Below, piece by piece: positions 1 to 7,162 of a DNA stretch of 15,994 nt (positions within the stretch are counted from its first letter, which is position 1; every line of letters starts with the position of its first letter). Both the position numbers and the translations under genes were made by a program. The stretch is from JBHJHK01 sp050330975 (GTDB lineage: Bacteria > Pseudomonadota > Gammaproteobacteria > Competibacterales > Competibacteraceae), in NCBI GenBank assembly GCA_050330975.1, contig JBHJHK010000158.1, positions 1 to 15,994 on the forward strand, in the 5' to 3' direction. The notes under the pieces are model-generated. The model searched no databases, was not told the origin of the DNA, and was given only the letters and a program-made list of their open reading frames with translations.

Positions 1-1206
1 GGCGGGGGGGGGGCGGCCGGGTGTGTGCTGGTAGAGCTGGCCGCGGTCGTAGAGCAGGGCGGTGGCATCGATGAGCTGGCGCAACGACAGTCGACTGGCG
101 CGGGCCAGCTGCCGGAAGGTCTTGGGACCGTGGCCCAGGGCGGCCACCAGGGTTCGCCAGTGGGGGCGTTCCACGAGGTTTTGACGCCCGGGCATGGGGA
201 AAGCGAGGCCCACCTGGTCCTGGGGCTTGGCGAGCAACGCCCGCCAGGGGCTAAACCGCGCCAACCGCTCTTCGTCGTCCAAAGGCACGGGTCCGCGGCT
301 GTACACTTCCCGGCGAAAGGTGCGGTTTAACAACACATCGCGTCCGGTCTCCCTAAGGTCTGGGGTGAGACTCTGGAGGGCCGCCCGCAGCCGCGGCGAC
401 AGTTGGATGTCGAGGAAGTGGTCGGTGAGGCTCAAGGACCCCACCCGGCTGAACTTGGCCCCGGCCAACAATGCCTCCACTTCGAACTGGTAGAGGGGTT
501 GCCAGTCGCGATTGGCGTACTCGTGGGCCAGGTAGCCCAACCGATCGGCCCGGAGATTCTCGACCATGGACGCCAGGCGCTCGGCGGCGGCGGGGTATTG
601 GGCGAAAAAGCGTCCGCCCTGGGCCTTGAGGTCGTCGAGGGCTTTGATGGCGGCGGTCAAGCGTTGCCGGGTCGCCAGGGAGGACGGGCCCCAGGCCATG
701 AGCAACCGCTGGAGGGGTACCGCCCCCAGCCAACCGGGGAGGGTGTTGTAGCTGACGACAAATGTCCCCCCGGGTTTGAGGATGTCCCCGGCGAAGGTCA
801 CCAGGGCCTCCCGGAGGTCGGGGGCCACCCAGGTGAGGACCCCGTGGCTGGTGACGTAGTCCGCCGGCGGCAGGGCGTGGCGGTCTAGATCGTCGAAGCT
901 GCCCTCGACGAAGGTGATATTGTCCACCCCCGTGGCCTCGGCGAGGGCCCGGCCGCAGTTGAGGTGGCTGGGGTTGAAGTCCACGGCGAAAAACCGCGCC
1001 GCGGGGTTGGCGGCGGCCAACAGCACGTTGGTGAAGCCATCGCCACAACCCAAATCCAAATGGACCCAGGGCCCCTCTAGGGGCGGTGGCTCGATTTGGC
1101 ACAACAAACAGACATGGTGGGCCCCCAAGGGGGCCAAGTCGCCATAGTAGCCGGTGATGTAGGCCGTGTCGGTGACATAGCCGCGACCCCACGGAGGTTG
1201 GGCCAT
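1..1206 (-). CDS. SAM-dependent methyltransferase with regulatory domain, paralog 1 (3' end missing)
   Basis: The frame opens at ATG 1206 and reads without a stop for 402 codons to the window edge, so the C-terminus is missing. Residues 1-160 form a class I methyltransferase fold: an N-terminal GYVTD block (9-13), SAM-binding motif I DLGCGDG at 51-57, the ribose-binding acid in FAVDFNP (about 73-79), and LKPGG then SYNTLPGW at about 143-159. Residues about 215-300 contain YLAHEYANRDWQPLY, typical of the methyltransferase-regulatory domain (PF10119 type) also found in rickettsial protein-lysine methyltransferases. Family members are usually about 500 residues, so roughly 100 are lost. The start lies 42 nt after the stop of paralog 2, so the two are probably cotranscribed. 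GAGGG sits only 1 nt before the ATG, an unusually short spacing. The last visible codons are a run of Pro from the terminal G run and may be unreliable. The acceptor is unknown; protein-lysine methylation is an inference from the family. Confidence 0.88.
   Translation of the reverse strand, partial: MAQPPWGRGYVTDTAYITGYYGDLAPLGAHHVCLLCQIEPPPLEGPWVHLDLGCGDGFTNVLLAAANPAARFFAVDFNPSHLNCGRALAEATGVDNITFVEGSFDDLDRHALPPADYVTSHGVLTWVAPDLREALVTFAGDILKPGGTFVVSYNTLPGWLGAVPLQRLLMAWGPSSLATRQRLTAAIKALDDLKAQGGRFFAQYPAAAERLASMVENLRADRLGYLAHEYANRDWQPLYQFEVEALLAGAKFSRVGSLSLTDHFLDIQLSPRLRAALQSLTPDLRETGRDVLLNRTFRREVYSRGPVPLDDEERLARFSPWRALLAKPQDQVGLAFPMPGRQNLVERPHWRTLVAALGHGPKTFRQLARASRLSLRQLIDATALLYDRGQLYQHTPGRPPPA
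4..13. other. Ten-G homopolymer at left contig edge
   Basis: A G10 run begins three bases from the edge, inside the truncated methyltransferase gene. Together with the C run at the other end it suggests that assembly stopped at homopolymers; the run length is unreliable. Confidence 0.6.
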
Positions 1207-1248
1207 ACCCTCAGGGATGCTCGCCTGGGGGGGTGGAGACCGGGACCA

Positions 1249-2751
1249 TCAAATCACTCCCAGCTGGCGCAGCACCGGACGGCGGCGCTGGTGAAACTGG
1301 GCGATGAACTGTTCCACGGCCCGCTGCTGGTCGGCGGGGTCCAAGGTCTTGCCGTCCTCGGCCAACGCCAGGCCCTCGCCCTGGAGGCGCTCCGCCAAAC
1401 GCTCCGCCAGGGCTGGGGCGCTCCTCTCCACGGCCAGCAAAGTGAGTTCCAACGGCCGAGTCACCGCCCCAGCACCCATCTCCGGCGAGGCCAGAGCCAG
1501 GGTTTGGCGATGGTACTCGCCATCCAGCAGCACTTGTTGGTTGAAGCGCCTCAGGCCCTCGCTGTCCTTTGGGGTGGGTAGCAAGACGTGGAGTTGCTCG
1601 TAGCCGGCCAGTTGGGCGGTCATGTCCAGCACATCCCCAAAGGGCACATTCAAGGCCCCGGCCAAGTCGGCCAGGGTGCGCGGCGCCTCCGCTAGGGCGT
1701 CGATGAGGGGTTGGTAGCGGTCTCGCTGCAGGGTGAGCTTGCCGAGGTAAGTCTGGGGGTTGAGGGCGATTTTGTCCGGGGTCCGGGCCAAGGCGACCCG
1801 CAGCCTCCCCAACAGCTGCCGTTGGCGGTTGGGTGACAGGGAGACCGCCCCCGTGATGTACAGATCCCGGCGAAAGGCCTGGTTGAGAAGCAGATCCAGC
1901 GCCGTTTCCTGGAGGTCTTCGGGAAAGGAGTCGATGACCTCCCCCATGTTCTTGGGCACAAAGCGCTCGGGGAAGTTGTCGCCGATGCGCAACGAGCCCA
2001 CCCGGGTGAGTTTGGCCGGGGCGAGGAGCCGGTCGACTTCAAACTGGAACAGGGGTTGCCAGTGGCGGTTGACGTACTCGTGGGTGAGGTAGCGGGAGCT
2101 CTTTTCCCCCATGTGTTTAAGGCGGCGCTGGGCCGAGGGGTAGGCCTTGAAAAACAACCCGCCGGCGGCGTCGAGCTGGCCCAGGGTAGCAATGGCCTCT
2201 TTGACCCGGTCGGACCCCGGCGATTGGCGGCTGACCTGTTCATAGATCAACCGCTGCAGGGGCATGGCCGCCAGCCAGCCGGGGAGGGTGTTGTAGCTGA
2301 CGAAAAATACTCCCCCGGGCTTGAGGCGCTCCCCCACATAGTCGATCAACGCCTGGCGCAGCCCCGGGTCGATCCAGGAAAACACCCCGTAACAGGTGAC
2401 GAAATCCGCCGGGGGTATGCCGTGGCGGTGGAGGTCTTCAAAACTCGCCTCGACAAAGGTGATGTTGTCGAGGCCCGCCAGGGAAGCCAAGGTTTGGCCG
2501 CGCCGGATGTGGGCGGGGTTGAAGTCCACGGCGTAGAACTGGCCATGGGGGTTGGCGGCGGCCAGCAGCACGTTGGTAAAACCGTCGCCAGAGCCCAAGT
2601 CCAGGTGGACAAAGGGCTGGTCGATGGTGGGGGGCTGTATTCTTTGCAGCAGACAGAGGTAATGGTGGTTGATGGGCGCCAGGTCGTGGTGATAGGCGGT
2701 GTGGTACTCCAAGTCGGTCACATAGCCGTGACCCCAGCTGGCCGTGGTCAA
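1249..2751 (-). CDS. SAM-dependent methyltransferase with regulatory domain, paralog 2
   Basis: This 500-residue protein has the full family architecture. The methyltransferase domain is at 1-160, with motif I DLGSGDG at 51-57, YAVDFNP, a LKPGG turn and SYNTLPGW. The regulatory domain follows at about 215-300 (YLTHEYVNRHWQPLF, then RVGSL). A predominantly helical C-terminal region with a probable winged-helix segment ends in RRRPVLRQLGVI. I chose TTG 2751 because MTTASWGHGY then aligns residue for residue with the starts of the two neighbouring paralogs. It also has GGGAG 7 nt upstream (2763-2759 on the minus strand). The frame stays open to an ATG at 2817 and a TTG at 2859, but those starts would translate a TATA element and leader shared with paralog 3. 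The motif I glycines are intact, so it should bind SAM. The target is probably a protein (lysine), by analogy to rickettsial PKMT enzymes; this is not shown here. Confidence 0.9.
   Translation of the reverse strand: MTTASWGHGYVTDLEYHTAYHHDLAPINHHYLCLLQRIQPPTIDQPFVHLDLGSGDGFTNVLLAAANPHGQFYAVDFNPAHIRRGQTLASLAGLDNITFVEASFEDLHRHGIPPADFVTCYGVFSWIDPGLRQALIDYVGERLKPGGVFFVSYNTLPGWLAAMPLQRLIYEQVSRQSPGSDRVKEAIATLGQLDAAGGLFFKAYPSAQRRLKHMGEKSSRYLTHEYVNRHWQPLFQFEVDRLLAPAKLTRVGSLRIGDNFPERFVPKNMGEVIDSFPEDLQETALDLLLNQAFRRDLYITGAVSLSPNRQRQLLGRLRVALARTPDKIALNPQTYLGKLTLQRDRYQPLIDALAEAPRTLADLAGALNVPFGDVLDMTAQLAGYEQLHVLLPTPKDSEGLRRFNQQVLLDGEYHRQTLALASPEMGAGAVTRPLELTLLAVERSAPALAERLAERLQGEGLALAEDGKTLDPADQQRAVEQFIAQFHQRRRPVLRQLGVI
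2515..2580. repeat. Near-identical 66-bp segment, copy in methyltransferase paralog 2
   Basis: This stretch encodes the region from motif I to the following acidic strand (VLLAAANPHGQFYAVDFNP). By eye it matches 4138-4203 with one mismatch, a much higher identity than the flanking parts of the two genes. It is a conserved core or a gene-conversion tract. Confidence 0.75.
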
Positions 2752-2790
2752 AGTCGCTCTCCCGTGGTTGCCGCCCGGCGGCTTGGCCCG

Positions 2791-2803
2791 CGGTATAGTG
2801 GAC
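2791..2803 (-). promoter_or_regulatory. TATA element upstream of methyltransferase paralog 2
   Basis: Read on the minus strand this is GTCCACTATACCG, about 40 nt before TTG 2751. It matches GTCAACTATACCC upstream of paralog 3. In both genes it is followed by a short G+C-rich inverted repeat and then a (A/G)CGACYTTGACCA leader. It fits a -10-like element (TATACC), but no convincing -35 is visible at 16-18 nt, so it could instead be an operator half-site. Confidence 0.4.
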
Positions 2804-2877
2804 CATCCCGGGGCCATCGCCAAGGGCCCTGGGTCGCGCTGCGATTTCGAGGGAGGCAAGGGAGGCTCAGTGGGCCC

Positions 2878-4374
2878 CTAGACAACCCCCAACTGGCGAA
2901 ACACCGGCCGGCGCCGGCGCTGGAACTGGTGGATAAACCGGGCGATGATCTGGTCTTGGTCCTGTGATGTCGTCGGAAACTGGCCGTCTTCCGTGAGCCA
3001 CAGGCGCTGGCCCCTGAGGTGGGTAATCAGGTCTGGATCGTCGGGGGCGGCCGCGAGGAGGGTGAGTTCCAGGGGTCTTGTGGCGATGCCAGCGCCCATT
3101 TCCGGCGCGGCCAGGGCCAGGGTCTGATGGTGGTACTGGGGATCTTTGAGGACCTGGGCATTGAAACGCTCCAGGGCGGCGACATGGGCCAGGGGCGCGG
3201 GTTGGAGCAGGTGGAGTTGCTGGCCGTCCACCAGGCGATTGACTCCGTCCACCACCTCGGCCCACGGCCGATCCAGGCGTTGGGCGAGGGCCTCCAGGGA
3301 CAGAGGTCCGTCGGCCAACGCCGTCACCAGGGGCTGATAGTGCTGGCGGTCCAGGGGTTGGGGGCCCAAGGGGCTGCGGGTGGCGTAATCGACCTCCTCG
3401 GGCACCACGGCCAAGGCCACCCGCAAGGCCCCCAAGAGGGCCTTTTGGCTCGGGGGGGACAGCACGGCGGCGCCTTTGATGTAGAGATCCCGGCGAAAGC
3501 CGTGGTTGAGCAATAGGTCCAAGGCGGTCTCTTGCAATCCGTCGGGGAACAGCTCCAGGGCCTTGGCCATGTCGGGGGACAAAAGCCAGTGGGGGAAATT
3601 GCCCGCCATTTGCAGCGATCCCACCCGGGTGAGTTTGGCCGCCGCCAACAGGGCGTCCATGTCCACCTGGTGGAGGGGGTTCCAATGGCGGTTGAGGTAC
3701 TCGTGGGCCAGGTAGGACAGGTCGCGACTGGCGAGGTAGCCCAGTCGTTCGGCGGCCTTGGGGTTTTGTTTGAAGAACAATCCCCCCACATTCTTGAGCT
3801 TCATCAAAGCGGCGATGGCCGCTTTGCCCCGCTGGCGGGGGTTGGGATGACGCGCGGCATATTCGAACAGCAGGCGCTGGAGGGGAATGGCGTCCAGCCA
3901 GCCGGGGAGGGTGTTGTAGCTGGTGAAAAACGTCCCCCCGGGTTTGAGGAGGCGACCGATCTGGGTCACCAAGTCGGGCCACAGGGCGGGATCGATCCAG
4001 GTGAAGACCCCGTAGCTGGTGGCGAAATCCACCGGCGGCAAATCGAGGTCCGCCAGGTCTTCAAAGCCCGCTTCGAGGAATGCGATGTTGTCGACCCCCG
4101 ACCGGCGCGCTAGGTGCTGGCCGGTGGCGATGTGGGTGGGGTTGAAGTCCACGGCGTAGAACTGGCCGTGGGGGTTGGCGGCGGCCAGCAGCACGTTGGT
4201 AAAGGCGTCGGCACAACCCAAGTCCAAGTGGACAAAGGGACGATCCAGGGGCGGCGGTTGGATGTGGTGTAACAGACACAGGTGGTAGTGGTTGATGGGG
4301 GCCAAGTCGTGGTGATAGGCGGTGAAATACGCCACGTCGGTCACATAACCGCGATCCCAGCTGGTCATCGTCAT
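2878..4374 (-). CDS. SAM-dependent methyltransferase-like protein with degenerate motif I, paralog 3
   Basis: This 498-residue protein is colinear with paralog 2: GYVTD at 9-13, YAVDFNP at about 73-79, LKPGG, SYNTLPGW (about 152-159), the regulatory block YLAHEYLNRHWNPLH, and a C-terminus ending in RRRPVFRQLGVV. Its motif I reads DLGCADA (51-57), so two of the three glycines of the usual GxGxG loop are Ala. SAM binding may be altered or lost. ATG 4374 (or ATG 4368, two codons on) gives the same ten-residue lead to Tyr as in both paralogs. A GTG at 4500 is also in frame, but it would run through the divergent promoter region. It is first in the minus-strand array, and its stop lies 126 nt before the start of paralog 2. 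A 66-bp segment (4138-4203) is almost identical to paralog 2. It may be an active methyltransferase with relaxed motif I or a catalytically dead partner of its neighbours. Confidence 0.88.
   Translation of the reverse strand: MTMTSWDRGYVTDVAYFTAYHHDLAPINHYHLCLLHHIQPPPLDRPFVHLDLGCADAFTNVLLAAANPHGQFYAVDFNPTHIATGQHLARRSGVDNIAFLEAGFEDLADLDLPPVDFATSYGVFTWIDPALWPDLVTQIGRLLKPGGTFFTSYNTLPGWLDAIPLQRLLFEYAARHPNPRQRGKAAIAALMKLKNVGGLFFKQNPKAAERLGYLASRDLSYLAHEYLNRHWNPLHQVDMDALLAAAKLTRVGSLQMAGNFPHWLLSPDMAKALELFPDGLQETALDLLLNHGFRRDLYIKGAAVLSPPSQKALLGALRVALAVVPEEVDYATRSPLGPQPLDRQHYQPLVTALADGPLSLEALAQRLDRPWAEVVDGVNRLVDGQQLHLLQPAPLAHVAALERFNAQVLKDPQYHHQTLALAAPEMGAGIATRPLELTLLAAAPDDPDLITHLRGQRLWLTEDGQFPTTSQDQDQIIARFIHQFQRRRRPVFRQLGVV
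4138..4203. repeat. Near-identical 66-bp segment, copy in methyltransferase paralog 3
   Basis: Partner of 2515-2580, in the same orientation and at the same place in the protein. The single difference falls in a Gly/His codon context (CCGTGGG here, CCATGGG in the other copy) and is silent. Confidence 0.75.
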
Positions 4375-4424
4375 GGTTCCATGGTCAAGGTCGTTTTCCC
4401 TGGGGGGCCATCGACCCGCCGTTG

Positions 4425-4461
4425 CCCCTGTAGCCCAGGGGTATAGTTGACTATAGTTTAA
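4425..4461. promoter_or_regulatory. Divergent regulatory region: TATAGT palindrome plus leader hairpin
   Basis: Bases 4442-4455 form a perfect palindrome (arms TATAGT and ACTATA, 2-nt centre). On the plus strand TATAGTT occurs twice, starting at 4442 and 4452, exactly 10 bp apart. Next to it, CCCCTG (4425-4430) and CAGGGG (4436-4441) make a 6-bp stem with a 5-nt loop. The element is about 66 nt before ATG 4374 on the minus strand and about 45 nt before GTG 4504 on the plus strand. It is therefore placed to serve both operons as overlapping -10 elements or as an operator. No good -35 is seen either way. Confidence 0.45.
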
Positions 4462-4503
4462 GGCACTCCCCAGGGCCCTCGACCACTTCAGGAATGCCAC
4501 ATC

Positions 4504-5166
4504 GTGGAGACTGTACAGTTTATCTGGAACAACCTAGACCTCATCGGGCGCCTCACCATCCAGCACTTGGAGGTGGTATCGGTGGCCGTGGGGCTGGCTA
4601 TATTGACCGGTGTGCCCATCGGCATTGTCATCACCCAAAATCGCACCTTGGCCGACCGGGTGCTGTACCTGGCGGCCATGGTGATGACCATACCCTCCAT
4701 TGCCCTGTTCGGTATCATGATTCCCATTTTGTCGGTGATCGGCCAGGGCATCGGCTATTTACCGGCGGTCATCGCCGTTTTGTTGTATTCCCAGTTGCCC
4801 ATCATCCGCAATACCTACACCGCTATTACCAACGTCGACCCGAGTCTGCGGGAAGCCGCCAAGGGCATGGGGATGACGGCTTTCCAGCGCCTCGCCCGGG
4901 TGGAGATTCCCCTGGCGGTGCCGGTGATCATGGCCGGGGTGCGCACGGCGGTGGTGATCAACATCGGCGTCACCGCCATCGCCGCCTACATCGGCGCCGG
5001 GGGATTGGGGGTTCTCATCAGCCGCGGCATCACCCAAACCGACCCCCGCCAGCTGGTGGCCGGGGCCCTGGCGGTGAGCGTGTTGGCGGTGGTGGCCGAC
5101 TACGCGTTATTGGCCCTGCAAAACGCCATCACTCCCAGGGGTATGCGCCAAACCCGCTCCGCTTGA
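4504..5166 (+). CDS. Osmoprotectant (glycine betaine/choline/carnitine type) ABC transporter permease 1
   Basis: This 220-residue inner-membrane protein is a permease of the OpuC/OsmU (BPD transport) family. It has about five or six hydrophobic segments (around 24-44, 54-78, 84-104, 139-160 and 185-208). The cytoplasmic EAA loop EAAKGMGMTAFQRLARVEIP at 117-136, which docks onto the ATPase, is the diagnostic motif. GAGGLG (165-170) and the RNTYTAI stretch are also typical of this subfamily. The start is GTG 4504, preceded by AGGA about 10 nt upstream; no ATG in this frame fits better. It is the first gene of a four-gene importer operon, divergent from the methyltransferase array. Length is normal for the family. 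The exact substrate cannot be read from a permease. Confidence 0.92.
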   Translation: METVQFIWNNLDLIGRLTIQHLEVVSVAVGLAILTGVPIGIVITQNRTLADRVLYLAAMVMTIPSIALFGIMIPILSVIGQGIGYLPAVIAVLLYSQLPIIRNTYTAITNVDPSLREAAKGMGMTAFQRLARVEIPLAVPVIMAGVRTAVVINIGVTAIAAYIGAGGLGVLISRGITQTDPRQLVAGALAVSVLAVVADYALLALQNAITPRGMRQTRSA

Positions 5167-5216
5167 CGCCACAGCCCCACCAGGGACTTCAAACCCCATA
5201 ACCACCCGCGAAGGCC

Positions 5217-6350
5217 ATGATCAAACTCGACCACCTCACCAAGATTTTCGAGACCCGCAGCGGCCCCGTCGTGGCCGCCGACCATATCTCCATGGAAGTC
5301 CCAGAGGGGGAGATCTGCGTATTGCTAGGGCCGTCGGGCTGCGGCAAGACCACTACCATGAAGATGATCAACCGCCTCATTATGCCGAGTTCGGGCAAGA
5401 TCTTCATCGGCGATAGAGACACCGACGACTACGACCCCGTGGAGCTGCGCCGCACCATCGGCTACGTCATCCAGCAAATCGGATTGTTTCCCAACATGAC
5501 CGTAGCGGAGAACATTGCCGTGGTGCCAAGACTGTTGGGGTGGGACAAAAACCGGATCAAACGGCGCGCTGAAGAGTTGTTGGCCATGGTGGCGCTGGAC
5601 CCGGGGATCTTCCTCCACCGCTATCCCAAGGAACTGTCGGGGGGCCAGCAACAGCGCATCGGCGTCGCCAGGGCCTTGGCGGCCGACCCGCCGGTGATGC
5701 TCATGGACGAACCCTTTGGTGCCATTGACCCCATCAACCGCGAGGTCATCCAAGACGAATTTCTCAAGCTGCAAAAAAAGCTCAAAAAGACCATTATGTT
5801 CGTCTCCCACGACATCGACGAGGCGGTGAAAATGGCCAACAAAGTGGCGATTTTCCGCGCCGGCAAACTGGAGCAATACGCCTCCCCCGACGACATCCTC
5901 GCCCACCCGGCCAACGCCTTTATCGCCGATTTTGTCGGCGGCGACCGCACCCTGAAGCGGCTGCGGTTGGTCACCGTGGCCAGGGCCCGCCACGAGGCGC
6001 GGGTCACCGTCACCGGCGGCGACCCCTTAGAAAAGGCGGCGGCCCTCATGGAAAACCACGGACTCGAGGTGGTGGTGGTGGTGGATGAACAGCAAAAGCC
6101 CCGGGGCTTTGTCCATCGGGATGTGGCCGAGCACCGCCGGGGCACAGTGGAAGAACACCAAGAACCCCTGCCCACCGTAGTGCCCCTGGAGGCGGATTTG
6201 CGCACCGCCGTGTCGTCGATGTTCGCCCACGACACCTTGTGGTTGCCCTGTGTCGACGAGCAAGGCACCTTTGCCGGCATCGTCACCCAGCACGGCATTA
6301 CCCACTTGTTGGGCGAGACCTACCGGGGCAACCCCCGGGCGGCGGCTTGA
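5217..6350 (+). CDS. Osmoprotectant ABC transporter ATP-binding protein with C-terminal CBS domains (OpuCA/OsmV type)
   Basis: This 377-residue ATPase energises the importer at the inner face of the cytoplasmic membrane. All nucleotide-binding motifs are present: Walker A GPSGCGKT at 38-45, Q-loop in YVIQQIGLFPNMTV (about 83-96), signature LSGGQQQR at 140-147, Walker B VMLMDEPF at 160-167 and switch His198 in VSHDIDEA. VIQQIGLFPNMTVAENI and the DPINREVIQDEF block are characteristic of betaine/choline importers. Residues about 250-367 look like a tandem CBS pair (EKAAALMENHGLEVVVVVDE, then LRTAVSSMFAHDTLWLPCVD). In OpuA-type transporters this region senses ionic strength. It starts 50 nt after permease 1, with AAGG just before the ATG. 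It is complete, and permease 2 follows closely. Confidence 0.94.
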   Translation: MIKLDHLTKIFETRSGPVVAADHISMEVPEGEICVLLGPSGCGKTTTMKMINRLIMPSSGKIFIGDRDTDDYDPVELRRTIGYVIQQIGLFPNMTVAENIAVVPRLLGWDKNRIKRRAEELLAMVALDPGIFLHRYPKELSGGQQQRIGVARALAADPPVMLMDEPFGAIDPINREVIQDEFLKLQKKLKKTIMFVSHDIDEAVKMANKVAIFRAGKLEQYASPDDILAHPANAFIADFVGGDRTLKRLRLVTVARARHEARVTVTGGDPLEKAAALMENHGLEVVVVVDEQQKPRGFVHRDVAEHRRGTVEEHQEPLPTVVPLEADLRTAVSSMFAHDTLWLPCVDEQGTFAGIVTQHGITHLLGETYRGNPRAAA

Positions 6351-6366
6351 GGGCGGGGGGCGGTCT

Positions 6367-7098
6367 GTGACCATCACATCCCTCGGGGGTCTCCTGCGGT
6401 TTTTGTTCCTCGTAGCCCTGTTTGCCGGCGGGATCTGGGCCGAGCGCAGCGGCCTGGTGGCCGGCATCTGGGAATGGCGCTACGACATCGTTTTCCTCGC
6501 CCAGCAGCACATGGTGTTGGTGGCCATCTCCGGGGGGCTGGCCATCGTCGTCGGCTTGCCCTTGGGTATCCTCATCAGCCGGCCGGGGTTTAGGCATCTG
6601 GCCGAGACCTCGATGCAAGGGCTCAACATCGGCGCCACCATCCCCACCCTGGCTTTGTTGGCGCTATCCATGAGCTTGCTCGGCATCGGCATGCTGCCGG
6701 CTATTTTTGGGCTGTTTGTCGCCTCTTTGTTGCCCATCGTCCGCAACACCTATTCCGGGCTGCGGGAAGTGCCCCGCCACCTCATCGAGGCCGCCCAAGG
6801 CATGGGGATGACCCCCGGTCAGATCCTCTGGCGCATCGAGGTGCCCAACGCCTTGTTTGTGATCTTTGCCGGTATCCGCACCGCCTTGGCCATCAACGTC
6901 GGCACCGTACCGTTGGCGTTTTTGATCGGCGCCGGGGGCCTGGGGGAGTTGATCTTCACCGGCATCGACCTCTACGACACCCCCATGATGCTGGCCGGAG
7001 CCCTGCCCACGGCGCTGTTGGCCGTGATCACCGATTTTGTCGTCGGTCAAATTCAATACTGGTTTGTACCGCGGGGGGTCAATCCCCTGCGGATGTGA
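6367..7098 (+). CDS. Osmoprotectant ABC transporter permease 2
   Basis: This 243-residue membrane permease is the second half of the heterodimeric channel. It has about six hydrophobic segments (around 9-24, 48-70, 88-106, 110-126, 165-190 and 205-225) and the EAA loop EAAQGMGMTPGQILWRIEVP at 141-160. It aligns with permease 1 through RNTYSGL, the EAA loop and GAGGLGEL, so the pair are diverged paralogs. I start it at GTG 6367, which follows a G-rich stretch 16 nt after the ATPase stop. The frame stays open back to 6250, but that would overlap 100 nt of the ATPase gene and add a low-complexity non-membrane lead. Within the operon it sits between the ATPase and the binding-protein gene. Confidence 0.9.
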   Translation: MTITSLGGLLRFLFLVALFAGGIWAERSGLVAGIWEWRYDIVFLAQQHMVLVAISGGLAIVVGLPLGILISRPGFRHLAETSMQGLNIGATIPTLALLALSMSLLGIGMLPAIFGLFVASLLPIVRNTYSGLREVPRHLIEAAQGMGMTPGQILWRIEVPNALFVIFAGIRTALAINVGTVPLAFLIGAGGLGELIFTGIDLYDTPMMLAGALPTALLAVITDFVVGQIQYWFVPRGVNPLRM

Positions 7099-7110
7099 AG
7101 GGGTATCGAC

Positions 7111-7122
7111 GCCGTCGACGGC
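7111..7122. other. 12-bp perfect palindrome in the leader of the binding-protein gene
   Basis: GCCGTCGACGGC is its own reverse complement and sits in the 64-nt gap between permease 2 and the binding protein, 40 nt before ATG 7163. It could form a small mRNA stem that separates expression of the abundant binding protein from the membrane subunits, or it may be chance in G+C-rich DNA. Confidence 0.25.
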
Positions 7123-7162
7123 CCTGGAACAACCAGCAATCCCAACCTTGAGGAGACACAGC

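Noticed and set aside
353..1192. Long minus-strand open frame of 279 codons inside methyltransferase paralog 1
   Set aside because: It is rich in Arg, Gly and Pro with no recognisable motifs, whereas the frame starting at 1206 encodes a clear methyltransferase over the same bases.
2056..2967. Plus-strand open frame of 303 codons opposite methyltransferase paralog 2
   Set aside because: Antisense shadow typical of G+C-rich coding DNA; it has no ribosome site and no family signature, and it runs across two genes.
2867..3982. Minus-strand open frame of 371 codons overlapping methyltransferase paralog 3
   Set aside because: The Pro/Arg/Gly-rich translation lacks motifs; the overlapping frame 2878-4374 is the conserved one.
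2515..4203. CRISPR-like or mobile repeat explanation for sequence shared between the methyltransferase genes
   Set aside because: The similarity follows the reading frame of paralogous genes; there is no spacing regularity, terminal inverted repeat or transposase.
6250..6366. Upstream extension of permease 2
   Set aside because: It would overlap about 100 nt of the ATPase gene and add a low-complexity lead before the first membrane segment; GTG 6367 fits better.
7037..7162. Upstream extension of the binding protein
   Set aside because: The signal peptide and a strong GAGGAG site define ATG 7163; the extension overlaps permease 2 and would bury the signal peptide.
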